From: SMYC01 sp963578475
Lineage (GTDB): Bacteria > Acidobacteriota > Vicinamibacteria > Marinacidobacterales > SMYC01
Direction: 5' to 3'
DNA length: 64,000 nt
NCBI GenBank assembly: GCA_963578475.1
Contig: CAUZCL010000008.1
Location: 62,001 to 126,000 of the forward strand
Shown: positions 33,488 to 42,307 of the stretch, in pieces
How positions within the stretch are numbered: position 1 is the first letter of the stretch
Layout of the letters: each line of letters opens with the position of its first letter
The notes under the pieces: generated by a model
Seen by the model: only the letters and a program-made list of their open reading frames with translations
Told to the model about the DNA's origin: nothing
The model's database searches: none
Program-made: the position numbers and the translations under genes

Positions 33488-34593
33488 AACGCTACGCCGC
33501 CTACGATCCTCCGGAATATCAGAACTGGCGTCCCGATCCCGCCGTCATGGAAGAGTTCCGGACGCGCGTGATGCAGGACCCGACCCGCCGGAGTGTCGTA
33601 TCCGCACTGACGCCGCCGCAACACCTCCGGCTCTACAAGGGTCTCGTACGTAATCGACTCCACGACATCGCGCTCAAGCGATGGGTCCGTCAGGGTGTCA
33701 TCTCGAAAGCCTGGCTCGGAACGGGGGAAGAGGCCACGACTATCGGTGCGGTCCATGCACTCCAAAAAGGCGACATGGTCGGTCCGATGATCCGAAACGC
33801 CGGTGCGTGTCATGAAATGGGCATGTCGATTGCGGACATGCTGCGCGCATATCTGGGCACGGAAGACTCGCCCTCGCGAGGCCGTGATATTCACTTCGGT
33901 GACTTGGTGAACGGTGTCGTCGCGCCCATCAGCATGGTCGGCGCGCTCGTTCCGGTTTGCGCTGGCCTAGCTCTGTCGTTCAAGCTTCAGAAAAAAGAGA
34001 ATATCGCGCTCACATGGGTGGGTGACGGCACCACCTGCACTACTGCATTTCACGAAGGGATGATGTGCGCGAAATCATTGTCGCTGCCCCTCGTCGTCTT
34101 CGTGCAGGACAATCAGATAGCCCTCGGAACGCCGCGCGAGAGCCATAGCGCGGCGCCCATGGGACGGGTGGCAACAATTTATGCGGCGACGAAATACATT
34201 TGCAACGGCAACAACGTTCTCGACGTCTATGCGACGACCGCGCTCGCGGCGGAGCTCGCTCGTCTCGGCGAGGGTCCGATCGTAGTGACCGCCAAAACCT
34301 TCCGCATGGGCGGCCACGCCACCCATGACGAGGGAGAGTCCCGGAAGATTCTCCGTGAAGAGGCTTTCGCTTACTGGGGCAAGCGGGACCCGATCGGCAT
34401 GTATGAGACATTTCTTGCCGAGTCCGATCTCGAGCTCGCGACCGATCTCTCGAACCGCGAAGTCCTCGAGCAGGCGGAGCAAGAGGTTCACGAGGAGGTC
34501 GAGGAAGCGGCGCGGCAAGCTCTCGAAAGCTCGAAGCACTCGATCCCGAATCCCGCCGAGCAACAGCTCGGTGTTTTTGCTGGAGTTTCATGA
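33484..34593 (+). CDS. thiamine-pyrophosphate dehydrogenase E1 component alpha subunit
   Basis: A 369-residue E1-alpha subunit as in pyruvate or branched-chain 2-oxoacid dehydrogenases. Motifs: GLVRNRLHDIALKRWVRQG, GTGEEATTIGAVHAL, RDIHFGDLVNGV, and the TPP-binding run WVGDGTTCTTAFHEGMM ending in FVQDNQIALGTP. C-terminal helices are Glu-rich (AEQEVHEEVEEAARQAL). ATG 33484 overlaps the previous stop. No beta subunit, E2 or E3 gene is beside it, which is odd because E1-alpha needs a partner; the partner must be elsewhere or the enzyme has another role. The following gene overlaps it too. Confidence 0.88.
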   Translation: MKRYAAYDPPEYQNWRPDPAVMEEFRTRVMQDPTRRSVVSALTPPQHLRLYKGLVRNRLHDIALKRWVRQGVISKAWLGTGEEATTIGAVHALQKGDMVGPMIRNAGACHEMGMSIADMLRAYLGTEDSPSRGRDIHFGDLVNGVVAPISMVGALVPVCAGLALSFKLQKKENIALTWVGDGTTCTTAFHEGMMCAKSLSLPLVVFVQDNQIALGTPRESHSAAPMGRVATIYAATKYICNGNNVLDVYATTALAAELARLGEGPIVVTAKTFRMGGHATHDEGESRKILREEAFAYWGKRDPIGMYETFLAESDLELATDLSNREVLEQAEQEVHEEVEEAARQALESSKHSIPNPAEQQLGVFAGVS

Positions 34594-35453
34594 CCGAACA
34601 ACCCACCAATGTGATCGACGTCACCGACGAGACTTTCGAATCGGACGTGCTGGAGCAATCGCACCATCTTCCCATCGTCGTCGATTTCTGGGCGGAGTGG
34701 TGTGGGCCCTGCCGCGTGCTCGGCCCGACACTCGAGAAGCTCGCTTACGAGGGAAAAGGGAAGTTCTTGCTCGCTAAAGTCGACACCGACAGCGCTCAGC
34801 GGGTGGCGCAGAGTTTCGGTATCCAGAGCATTCCAACGGTGATCGCTTTTCGCGACGGCAAACTTGCAGCCAAGTTCTCGGGCGCTCTTCCCGAAGACGC
34901 CGTACGCGAGTTTCTCGAGCGCTTGTTGCCGTCACCCACAGACGAAATCGTGGCGGAAGCGGACAAGCTTCGTGCGTCAGCGCCCGAGCAGGCGGAGCTG
35001 CTCTATCTGCGCGCACTCGAAATAGACGACGGTCATGTCGGTGCCCGCATTGGCCTCGCAGAGATACTGGCCGGGCGCGGCGAGCGTGACGAGGCGCAGG
35101 CGATTGTGGGAAACCTCCTGCCAGCAGCCGATGGGGAGGTGGAGCGGATCGCTCAATTGCAGTCGGAACTAGCGCTCGGAGGCGTCATATCGGAGTCGAG
35201 CGAAGAGGAGCTTCGCGAACGGCTCGCGGCAAATCCACGGGACACGAGTGTTTTGATGGAGCTCGGCCAAGTGCTCGCGGCGAACCGCCGCTATCCGGAG
35301 GCACTCGATTCATTCCTTCAAGCGGCCGAGGGCGACCGCGCGCTCGCGAACGGTGAGGCCAAGAAGCGGATGGTCGAAGTTTTTCATGTCGTCGGTGTCC
35401 GAAGCGCACTGGCCGACGACTATCGCAAAAAGCTCAGACGCCTGCTTTATTAA
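34590..35453 (+). CDS. thioredoxin with C-terminal TPR region (CnoX/YbbN type)
   Basis: A 287-residue cytoplasmic protein. Residues 1-110 are a thioredoxin fold with active site WAEWCGPCR (C38, C41) and the cis-Pro loop QSIPTVIAF. Residues 120-287 are helical repeats (APEQAELLYLRALEIDDGHV, ARIGLAEILAGRGERDEAQA, RYPEALDSFLQAAEGDRA), the order found in CnoX/YbbN chaperone-redox proteins. The end RSALADDYRKKLRRLLY is also typical. It protects client proteins from oxidation. The start overlaps the E1-alpha stop by 4 bp, so it is translationally coupled to that gene. Confidence 0.88.
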   Translation: MTEQPTNVIDVTDETFESDVLEQSHHLPIVVDFWAEWCGPCRVLGPTLEKLAYEGKGKFLLAKVDTDSAQRVAQSFGIQSIPTVIAFRDGKLAAKFSGALPEDAVREFLERLLPSPTDEIVAEADKLRASAPEQAELLYLRALEIDDGHVGARIGLAEILAGRGERDEAQAIVGNLLPAADGEVERIAQLQSELALGGVISESSEEELRERLAANPRDTSVLMELGQVLAANRRYPEALDSFLQAAEGDRALANGEAKKRMVEVFHVVGVRSALADDYRKKLRRLLY

Positions 35454-35465
35454 GAAACCCTGCGG

Positions 35466-35960
35466 CTATAGCGCGCCGGTCCTGTCACTGCGCGGCAACG
35501 TGGCGCTCTCGTTTGCAATACCTCTTGCACTCCAGGCGACCGTGCGTTTCTTCAGCCTCGTGTCAATTTTCTTCTGCTGTTTCAGTACCTGAACCTGCGT
35601 GTCGGCCGAGAGGAACCGATGCGCAGTGTGAATGCCCTCGACCGTGACGGAGAGCTCGGCGGTGAAGGGCTCGTCGTCATCGAAATAGTTGCCTTCGACA
35701 CGCACACGCACTTGCTCGGGCAAGAGGACCTTCCGTTCGGCGTAGTAGGTGAACTGGAACAAACGCTCCGCGGGCATCAGGGAGATCGGGCGGTCGTTCT
35801 CGTAGAGGATCCCGTCCGCGAGGTGCTCGCAGAGCTCGAAGTCGATCGGCATGTAGATACTTCGGTTGAGCAGTTTCCTCGATTTAGCCGCCAAAGGTGT
35901 GTTTACGACGGAGGCGAGCAGGAAGACCATCAAGTAGCTCTTTGTTCTGTTTGTTCTCAC
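35466..35960 (-). CDS. hypothetical exported protein
   Basis: A 164-residue protein from GTG 35960, with GGAGAG 5 bases upstream. The signal peptide (LMVFLLASVVNTPLAAKS) is clear. The mature part is beta-rich with MPIDFELCEHLADGILYEND and VRVRVEGNYFDDDEPFTAEL, and ends in a basic tail. I do not recognise the family. It is convergent with the thioredoxin-TPR gene (12 bp gap) and divergent from the pheA-type operon, whose promoter begins about 140 bp away. Confidence 0.6.
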   Translation of the reverse strand: MRTNRTKSYLMVFLLASVVNTPLAAKSRKLLNRSIYMPIDFELCEHLADGILYENDRPISLMPAERLFQFTYYAERKVLLPEQVRVRVEGNYFDDDEPFTAELSVTVEGIHTAHRFLSADTQVQVLKQQKKIDTRLKKRTVAWSARGIANESATLPRSDRTGAL

Positions 35961-36102
35961 GGCGACTCTCCTTGGTTGCTATACTCCTGCCGCAAAGAAC
36001 GTGCCAGAGGCAGGACATCGCTAACCAACAGATACAGCTAACCTTCCGCCCTTTCGGCTCTGTATCCCATCCCATCACAGCTAGCGCGTTGTAGCGCTTG
36101 GC

Positions 36103-36131
36103 TTGACGGTCGTTCGCGTTTCGGTCACAAT
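36103..36131 (+). promoter_or_regulatory. sigma70-type promoter for the Phe leader and aromatic fusion gene
   Basis: TTGACG (36103-36108) and CACAAT (36126-36131) are separated by 17 bases, a near-consensus housekeeping promoter. Transcription would begin around 36138-36140, just before the leader ORF at 36147. It is the best promoter match I see in this window. The 335-bp gap 35961-36295 otherwise holds only the leader region. Confidence 0.65.
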
Positions 36132-36146
36132 GCGCGTGTTGGAGTG

Positions 36147-36215
36147 ATGCAAGTGGCCGCCAAAACGATTCGACCTACCTTCTGCGGCACCTTCTTCTTC
36201 TTTTTTGGCGCCTAG
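36147..36215 (+). CDS. phenylalanine-rich leader peptide (pheL-like)
   Basis: A 22-residue ORF starting at ATG 36147 with GGAG at 36141-36144 (short spacing) and ending at TAG 36213-36215. Six residues are Phe, and five of them are consecutive (codons TTC TTC TTC TTT TTT, 36192-36206), preceded by one more Phe at residue 12. The ORF lies between a good promoter and the gene for chorismate mutase-prephenate dehydratase-DAHP synthase, the enzyme that commits carbon to phenylalanine. This is the layout of pheL-type leaders, where ribosome stalling at Phe codons under low Phe-tRNA turns on the operon. It is too short for ordinary gene callers. The main doubt is that no clean intrinsic terminator follows. 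Confidence 0.75.
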   Translation: MQVAAKTIRPTFCGTFFFFFGA

Positions 36216-36252
36216 CGCGCCGACGATTACACCACCCACGCCCCCCCTTTTT
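36153..36252 (+). promoter_or_regulatory. candidate attenuator region with mutually exclusive pairings
   Basis: GTGGCCGC (36153-36160) can pair with GCGGCAC (36184-36190), or GGCCGCCAAAA (36155-36165) can pair with TTTTTTGGCGCC (36201-36212). Both cannot form at once, and the Phe codons lie in the second partner, so a stalled ribosome would change the fold. GGCGC-CTAGC-GCGCC (36207-36221) forms a small hairpin around the leader stop. A T5 run follows C7 at 36241-36252 but has no strong stem directly before it. The pairing is by eye. Confidence 0.4.
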
Positions 36253-36295
36253 CGCCGACAGATCCGTATGGCTCCTATCCTCGAGAGGACAAGAA

Positions 36296-38362
36296 ATGAC
36301 TAGAGACAAACGCGACATCCAGCCGGTCCGAGACGCCATCGACAAGATCGATCGAGAGTTGCTCCGATTGCTCGCTGAGCGTCGCAAACGCAGTATCGAA
36401 GCGGCGAAGGTCAAAGAAGTCGAGGCCGATTGGTTCCGGGACAAGACGCGGGAGGAAGAGCTCATCGCCGACCGTGTCGAGGTGGGTGCGAGTCACGGGC
36501 TCGACTCCCACTACGTGACGAGCGTCTTTCATGACGTTCTAGAAGACTCGACCCGTATCCAAGAAGAGTATTACCAGGACCGTGCCAATGAAGGGCCCGG
36601 GTCACTGCGTGTCGCGTTCCAAGGTATCGAAGGTGCGTATAGCCATCTCGCAGCACAAGAATATTTCTCGCGGAAGGGCGCCGCCGCGTCTTATCTCGGT
36701 TACGCTCAGTTCAAAGACGTGGTCGATACCGTCGAGAAGGGCCACGCGGATATTGCAATCCTGCCGATCGAGAACACCACGTCGGGCGGCATCACCGACG
36801 TTTACGATCTTTTGCTCCACGCGCAGCTATCGATCGTGGGAGAAGTGAAGCTCAAGGTGGAACACTGCCTTCTGGCGCTTCCCGACGCAAAACTTTCTGA
36901 TATCCACACCATTTATTGTCATCCCCAAACCGTGCTGCAGTGCAGCGATTTTCTCACGCGGATGCCCCAGTGCAAGATCGAGTACTTCAGCGACACGGCG
37001 CTCTCGGGGAAGAAGATCCACGAGGACGGTCTCGTTTCCCAGGCGGCAATCGCCAGTGAAGAGGCGGCGCGGATCTTCGGGCTCAGTGTCATCGAGCGCA
37101 GCATCGCGAATCAACGTGAGAACTACACGCGCTTTCTCGTGAGCGCACGCAAAGCCGTCCACGTGGATCCTCGAATCCCGTGCAAGACATCGATCATGAT
37201 GATGACGGGGAATGAGCCGGGCTCGCTCCTAGACGCGCTTTCAGTGTTCCGGGAGCATGGCATCAACCTCACCAAGCTCGAGTCTCGGCCGATCCTCGAG
37301 AACCCATGGGAGGAGATGTTCTATCTCGACTTTCAAGGCAATCTGGCCGACGAGAAGATTCAGAATGGACTCGACGAAGTTACGAGACGCGCTCGTTTCA
37401 TCAAGGTGCTCGGTTGCTATCCGTCGAAGGACTTACCCGCGCCCGCCAATCAAGCGCTGCTTTCCGGCCAAAACGATGTGAGCGAGGAAACCGTCGTCGC
37501 GCCGATAGCGGCACCGCCGCCGGACGTGCGGAAGGCGAGTGGCTACCGACTGGCGAGCCGCGAGTACAAAGCCGACGACACCGTCATCGAAGTCAAAGGC
37601 ATCAGGCTAGGGGGCGACAGCTTGGTAATGATCGCGGGTCCCTGCGCGGTCGAAACGCGCGAGCAGATCATGACTTGTGCGCGCGAGGTCAAAGAACAGG
37701 GAGGACACATTTTGCGGGGCGGATGTTTCAAACCGCGGACCTCTCCTTACAGCTTTCAGGGTCTCGGCTACGAGGGGCTCGAGATGCTCGTCGAGGCGGG
37801 ACAGAAATACGGGCTGCCGGTCGTCACGGAAGTTTTGTCACCGGACGATGTTGCCCGAGTCGCAGAGACGGCGGACATCCTCCAGATTGGCGCTCGAAAC
37901 ATGCAAAACTTCACGCTGCTATCGGAAGTCGGTAGAGTGCGGCGCCCTGTTATGTTGAAGCGCGGCATGAGCAGCTCGCTCGATGAGCTCCTACAAGCCG
38001 CGGAATACATTCTCGCGGGAGGCAACCAGCAAGTGTTTCTGTGCGAGCGCGGCATCCGCACGTTCGAGACCGCTACGCGGAACACCCTCGACTTGAGCGC
38101 CGTCCCAGTCCTTCGGAGCCGCACTCATTTGCCGATCATCGTCGACCCGTCTCATGCTGCCGGCAAGCGCGAGCTCGTCGTTCCCCTTGCGCTCGCGAGC
38201 AAGACCGTCGGCGCGCACGGCGTCATGGTCGAGATCCACCCGGAGCCCGAGAAAGCGCTGAGCGACGGTCCCCAAGCGCTACTCTTTCCTCAGTTCAGCG
38301 ACCTGATGGACCGCCTCTACAATGGCCGGCATAAGACACCGCAGGGATCGCCACGCCAATAA
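36296..38362 (+). CDS. trifunctional chorismate mutase / prephenate dehydratase / 3-deoxy-7-phosphoheptulonate synthase
   Basis: A 688-residue fusion of three shikimate/phenylalanine enzymes. Residues 1-95 are AroQ-type chorismate mutase (VRDAIDKIDRELLRLLAERR). Residues 103-285 are prephenate dehydratase (VAFQGIEGAYSHLAAQEYF, ILPIENTTSGGITDVYDLL) with catalytic TRF in ENYTRFLV near 277. Residues 295-375 are the ACT domain with the Phe-binding GNEPGSLLDAL and ESRP (near 328). A Pro/Ala linker leads to a class I-beta DAHP synthase at 425-685 (MIAGPCAVETREQIM, FKPRTSPYSFQGLGYEG, FLCERGIRTFETATRNTLD, IIVDPSHAAGKRE, VEIHPEPEKALSDG). AGAGGA lies 6 bases before ATG 36296. First and last steps of Phe synthesis thus share one chain, probably feedback-controlled by Phe. 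Confidence 0.92.
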   Translation: MTRDKRDIQPVRDAIDKIDRELLRLLAERRKRSIEAAKVKEVEADWFRDKTREEELIADRVEVGASHGLDSHYVTSVFHDVLEDSTRIQEEYYQDRANEGPGSLRVAFQGIEGAYSHLAAQEYFSRKGAAASYLGYAQFKDVVDTVEKGHADIAILPIENTTSGGITDVYDLLLHAQLSIVGEVKLKVEHCLLALPDAKLSDIHTIYCHPQTVLQCSDFLTRMPQCKIEYFSDTALSGKKIHEDGLVSQAAIASEEAARIFGLSVIERSIANQRENYTRFLVSARKAVHVDPRIPCKTSIMMMTGNEPGSLLDALSVFREHGINLTKLESRPILENPWEEMFYLDFQGNLADEKIQNGLDEVTRRARFIKVLGCYPSKDLPAPANQALLSGQNDVSEETVVAPIAAPPPDVRKASGYRLASREYKADDTVIEVKGIRLGGDSLVMIAGPCAVETREQIMTCAREVKEQGGHILRGGCFKPRTSPYSFQGLGYEGLEMLVEAGQKYGLPVVTEVLSPDDVARVAETADILQIGARNMQNFTLLSEVGRVRRPVMLKRGMSSSLDELLQAAEYILAGGNQQVFLCERGIRTFETATRNTLDLSAVPVLRSRTHLPIIVDPSHAAGKRELVVPLALASKTVGAHGVMVEIHPEPEKALSDGPQALLFPQFSDLMDRLYNGRHKTPQGSPRQ

Positions 38363-38380
38363 GAAACGGATGGCTCGACG

Positions 38381-38785
38381 CTAAGTCTTGCGGCTCAACC
38401 CGGCAGGGAAGTGGTTCAATTGCAGCTTCGCCGCCGCTTTGTCGGTCATGTCCACGATCGCCGCCGCGTTGACCCCGACTGCGATCACGATGCACTCGCT
38501 GATCTCCTCCTTGGTCGCGCCTTCCTTGAGCGCCTTCTTGATATGCCCCTCGATGCAACCATCGCATTTCGCGACCAACGAGCATCCCAACGCGATGAGC
38601 TCCTGGCTCTTTGCATCCAAGACCTTCTTGTCAGTGTAGTAGGTCTCTTTGTAGAACTGCGCGTAGATGTTCTTCAAGCGCGGCTCGATCATCGAGTAAG
38701 AGGCCGGGCCCTTCTTTTCGCCAGGGTCGTAGTCAATCCCCGGAATGCTGTCCTTCTTGTTAGCGACCTCCGAATCGTTCGCCAT
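38381..38785 (-). CDS. carboxymuconolactone decarboxylase / AhpD-like protein
   Basis: A 134-residue helical protein of the AhpD-like group. ATG 38785 lies 8 bases after AGGAGG; TTG 38794 is less likely. The redox motif is CDGC in SLVAKCDGCIEGHIKKALK near residue 75, with the downstream His of AhpD-type sites (GHIKKAL). The rest matches the family (ELIALGCSLVA, GATKEEISECIVIAVGVNAA). AhpD-like proteins reduce peroxides or act in related redox steps. Convergent with the aromatic fusion gene; no link is implied. Confidence 0.85.
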   Translation of the reverse strand: MANDSEVANKKDSIPGIDYDPGEKKGPASYSMIEPRLKNIYAQFYKETYYTDKKVLDAKSQELIALGCSLVAKCDGCIEGHIKKALKEGATKEEISECIVIAVGVNAAAIVDMTDKAAAKLQLNHFPAGLSRKT

Positions 38786-39001
38786 CTGATTCAACCTCCT
38801 CTTACAGAAAACCCAAGCTCCCAGGGCGTCGTCATGATACCACGCGGGAAGATTGCACTAATGCATACGACGAAAGCGACGCAAAGTTCCTGAATGCAGC
38901 AGTTGCGCCGAACCTCGCCGGACGAAAAGATTGACAGGAATGCCAATTCTATTCGACATCTTGACGTTTATTGGACTGTTCGAGACCGAGCCGCACCACC
39001 G

Positions 39002-41398
39002 ATGAAGCTTGCACTTCGGTGGCTCTTCAAACGCCCCGCTTTCGCCGCCGCCGCCATTTCGAGCTTGGCGCTCGGGATTGGAGCAAATGCCGCCGTCTTC
39101 AGCTTGATCGACGCGGTGCTGTTCCGACCGTTTCCCGTCCGTAGCCAGAACGAGCTCGTGTTGCTTCGCTCGCAGCGAGGTGTCGAGGTTCCCACAAAGG
39201 TCTCGCTGCCCGACTATCGCGATTTCCGCGAAGGCCAAGAGGTTTGCACGGATATTCTCGCGCATGCGCGGTTCGACTTCAGCATTCGTGCGGGGGAGCG
39301 CACGGAGCGCGTCGCGGGTGAGCTCGTCTCGTGGAATTATCTCGACGTCCTTGGTGTTCCAGTTTCGTACGGACGCAGTTTGACTCCCGCCGAAGAAGAC
39401 ATCGCGTCACCCGTCGTCATTATCAGCGACCGATTGTGGCGGAGAAGCTTTGGTGAGGATCTCGACACGGTAGGGAAGATGCTTCTCGTCAACGGCCACT
39501 CGCTCACGGTGGTGGGATTGCTCCTCCGCGTTTTTCCGGACTTTATGTCGGCGCCGAAATGGATCTTTGGATGCCGATGTCGATGCTCGAGACGCTCTGG
39601 CCCCGCGTGACCGAGTTTGTCGGCGGTCGCGATCAAGGGGCTGTGACTGTGCTGGGACGGCTTCGTCCAAGGGTCGGACTGGTCGAGGCGCAAGTCGGCA
39701 TGCAAACGCTCGCGGCACAGCTCGCGGAAGCTTATCCAGACACGAATGAAGACAAGAGCGTTCTCGTCGAGTCGTTCGATCGCGCGCGCATCGCCGATCG
39801 CGGCGAGGCCGTCTCCTATTTCGGTCTATTATCCGCGGTCGTATTCCTCGTCCTCGTGATCGCGTGCGCGAACGTCGCTTCACTGCGCCCTGTAGAGCTC
39901 GCCGGACGCGACGGAGAAATGGCGATGCGGCGCGCGCTCGGTGCGACCCAGCTCCAACTGGCCGACAGCTTCTCATGGAGAATCTCGTCCTCTATATGGC
40001 GGCTCTCGCCGCTAACCTCGTCGTGGCGCGAATCGCGACCGACATATTCGAGACCTTGACATTTTTTTCCGGTCCCGATCGGCACCTTGGACTTGAGGGT
40101 CGATCACCGCGTGCTACTCTTCACCGCGCTCCTGGCGATTGTTGGCGGCTTGCTCGCAAGCGTAGTGCCGATCTTGCGGGCCGGACATGCAGGGCTTCCG
40201 GGGTGTGCCGCGTTGCTTGCAAGCAGTCAGCGATCGAAGCTCGTTGGCGGGCTTGTGATCATTCAAATCGCCCTTTCATCCGTGCTACTCGTGGGGACGG
40301 GATTGCTGTTGCGCTCGCTCCAAAGCACCTATGCGTCGAGCCCGGCTACCGTCTCGACAACGTGCTCTTTCTCTCCGTCGACCTTCAGTCGATGGGACCG
40401 CGCTACGACGAAACGCGGACGCAGCAGTTCTTCCGCGAAGTCCTCGAGCGCGTCGGGACGATTTCAGGCGTTCACAACAGCGCGTGGTCGGCGGACATTC
40501 CTTTCGAGCGCATGACCATCGTCACGCTCTTCGTTCCCGAAGCGCTCGACACTTCGGATGAGCCTGATTGACTCACCGCCGACGCCGATATCGTCACGCC
40601 CGGCTACTTGACGACGATGGAAATCCCGCTCTTGCGGGGGCGTGACTTTCGTGAGAGCGACGACGAGACCGCTCCCCGCGTCGTGCTCGTCAACGAGACG
40701 ATGGCGGCGCGCCATTTCCGCGGAGAGGATGCTCTCGGAAAGCGCATCCGTCACAGCGTTTATGAGATCGTCGGTATCGTGTCGGACGTGCGCTACGCGG
40801 CTCTTTTCGAAGAGCCCGGACCTTACGTCTACTATCCCGTCGCGCAACGATTCTTTCAGAACATGAACTTGCACGTTCACGTCGCAGGTAACCCCGCCGC
40901 ATTCGTTCCCGCGGTGCGCGCCGCGATCGGCGAAGTCGACGACGACCTTCCGATTTTTGATGCAAGGCCGCTCTCCGAGGAGCGCGCTATCTCGCTCTCA
41001 CGACGAAAGACGGCCGCCACACTGCTCGGCCTTTCGGGAATACTCGCCTCGCGCTCACGATCCTCGGTACGTACAGCGTGACGGCCTATGCCGTGAGCCA
41101 GCGCACTTCGGAAATGGGTGTGCGCATGGCACTCGGCGCCGACCGCGGCGCGATTCTGTACCTGGTCCTCGGGCGGGGGAGCGCCCTCATTGGCACCGGT
41201 CTCGCCCTCGGGCTCGTTACCTCCGTGGCGCTCGGCAGCCGCATCGAATCTCTCCTTCTCGGCGTGGGCCGCGACGACGTGGTCGCCTATCTCGGCAGTC
41301 TCGGACTTCTGGCGCTGACCGCGGTAGCAGCCTGCTACTTCCCGGCCCGCCGGGCCGCCCAGATCGAACCGTCCACGGCGCTGCGCCACGATTTCTAG
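39002..41398 (+). pseudogene. ADOP-type ABC permease with multiple frameshifts (copy 3)
   Basis: A nearly full-length ADOP permease (about 800 residues when joined) broken by at least five frameshifts. Ordered pieces: KLALRWLFKRPAFAAAAISS and IGANAAVFSLIDAVLFRPFP from ATG 39002; a shift near 39545 into MDLWMPMSMLETLWPRVTEF; a shift near 39970 into MENLVLYMAALAANLVVARI; a shift near 40070 into IQIALSSVLLVGTGLLLRSL; a shift near 40340 into YRLDNVLFLSVDLQS; the TGA of 40568-40570; then IVTPGYLTTMEIPLLRGRDF; and a last shift near 41045 into LGTYSVTAYAVSQRTSEMGV to HDF at 41398. Unlike copies 1 and 2 little is deleted, so decay is more recent, or the read quality is low. Confidence 0.88.
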
Positions 41399-41411
41399 CC
41401 GAGCACTCGGA

Positions 41412-41852
41412 CTAGTCGAGCCTCAACTCTTCCCATCGCACCCGGCCGCCCTGCACGGCATCCCGTAATCGCCGCTCGCGCTTCGTCAGATTAGCAGACG
41501 GCCCGGTCTTGACTTCCACAAAAACGATCTCTTCGAGCGCATCCTCGTCCAACCCGTCGAACACGATGAGGTCCACTGGGGTTCCGAGGAAGCGTACGTC
41601 TTTCGGGTTGTAATGGAAATCTCCGAGCCATGGCGCGAGATGCTCGCTCACTTTGCCGGCAATGACAGCGCGGCTGCGCTCGACGGCGTCGCGGCGGATC
41701 TCGGACTCTGCTTCGAGCTTCCAATGATCGAGAAGCTCGGAGGCGCGGCGCTCGGCACGGTTTCTGACATCGAGTCGAGTTTGGAGGAGCAGCAGCACGA
41801 GCACAGCGATGACGAATACCAGAAACGGCAACAGCCAATCCGTCGAGCTCAT
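41412..41852 (-). CDS. membrane-anchored endonuclease related to archaeal Holliday junction resolvases
   Basis: A 146-residue protein. ATG 41852 follows GAGAGG; GTG 41858 is an alternative. Residues 5-25 are a single membrane anchor (LLPFLVFVIAVLVLLLL), followed by a charged helix. The C-terminal half has a restriction-nuclease-like core: FLGTPVDLIVFDGLDED and then EIVFVEVKTGPSANLTKRER, with the acidic D/E and EVK catalytic set of the Endonuc_Holl family. Its start overlaps the stop of the CGNR gene (ATGA). Family function is not well known; DNA cleavage is inferred from the motif. Confidence 0.75.
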   Translation of the reverse strand: MSSTDWLLPFLVFVIAVLVLLLLQTRLDVRNRAERRASELLDHWKLEAESEIRRDAVERSRAVIAGKVSEHLAPWLGDFHYNPKDVRFLGTPVDLIVFDGLDEDALEEIVFVEVKTGPSANLTKRERRLRDAVQGGRVRWEELRLD

Positions 41853-42250
41853 CCCCACCTCTCGTGATAGCGGCGCGCCTTTGCGCGGTTACCGCACGTG
41901 CTCATGTCGCACCAACGACGCGAGCGATTGCGGCTCCAGTCGACAAAGACCCACTCGCAATCGTCACCGGCACAAACCCGAAGCCGGGACCGATCCTCGG
42001 ACGTCAATAGCTCGACGGCCGAGCGCACAATGGCTGCCCGGCCGCCGCCCCCCCACGACAAATTGTAGGGACGGGTCTCGAGCCTAGGCGCTCGGTAGGC
42101 GGGTGCCAGCTCCCGTCGGAGAGCCTCTCGAGGAGCTTGGCCAGCAGTCCGGCCGCGGGCCTCCGCACTGAAGATCGCTCGGAGGGCGTCACGCAGCTTG
42201 TCCGAACCACTGTCGTTCACGAAATCGAGGCACGCATAGTCTTCTCGCAT
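41849..42250 (-). CDS. CGNR zinc finger domain protein
   Basis: A 133-residue probable DNA-binding regulator. The C-terminus has the CGNR zinc-finger pattern: CAGDDCEWVFVDWSRNRSRR, then WCDMSTCGNRAKARRYH. The N-terminal part (YACLDFVNDSGSDKLRDALR) resembles the ABATE domain that usually precedes this finger, but it is shorter than the usual ~100 residues, so an internal deletion is possible. ATG 42250 is used; TTG 42262 is in frame. Translationally coupled to the nuclease gene. Such proteins are thought to be transcription regulators. Confidence 0.75.
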   Translation of the reverse strand: MREDYACLDFVNDSGSDKLRDALRAIFSAEARGRTAGQAPREALRRELAPAYRAPRLETRPYNLSWGGGGRAAIVRSAVELLTSEDRSRLRVCAGDDCEWVFVDWSRNRSRRWCDMSTCGNRAKARRYHERWG

Positions 42251-42307
42251 ATAACCGGTCAATTAGTTTATGATGGTTAGCAGCGAAATGCAACAAGGAG
42301 GCAAGAA

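Noticed and set aside
36241..36252. C7T5 run as an intrinsic terminator
   Set aside because: No G-rich partner lies upstream to form the stem; kept only as part of the attenuator region with low confidence.
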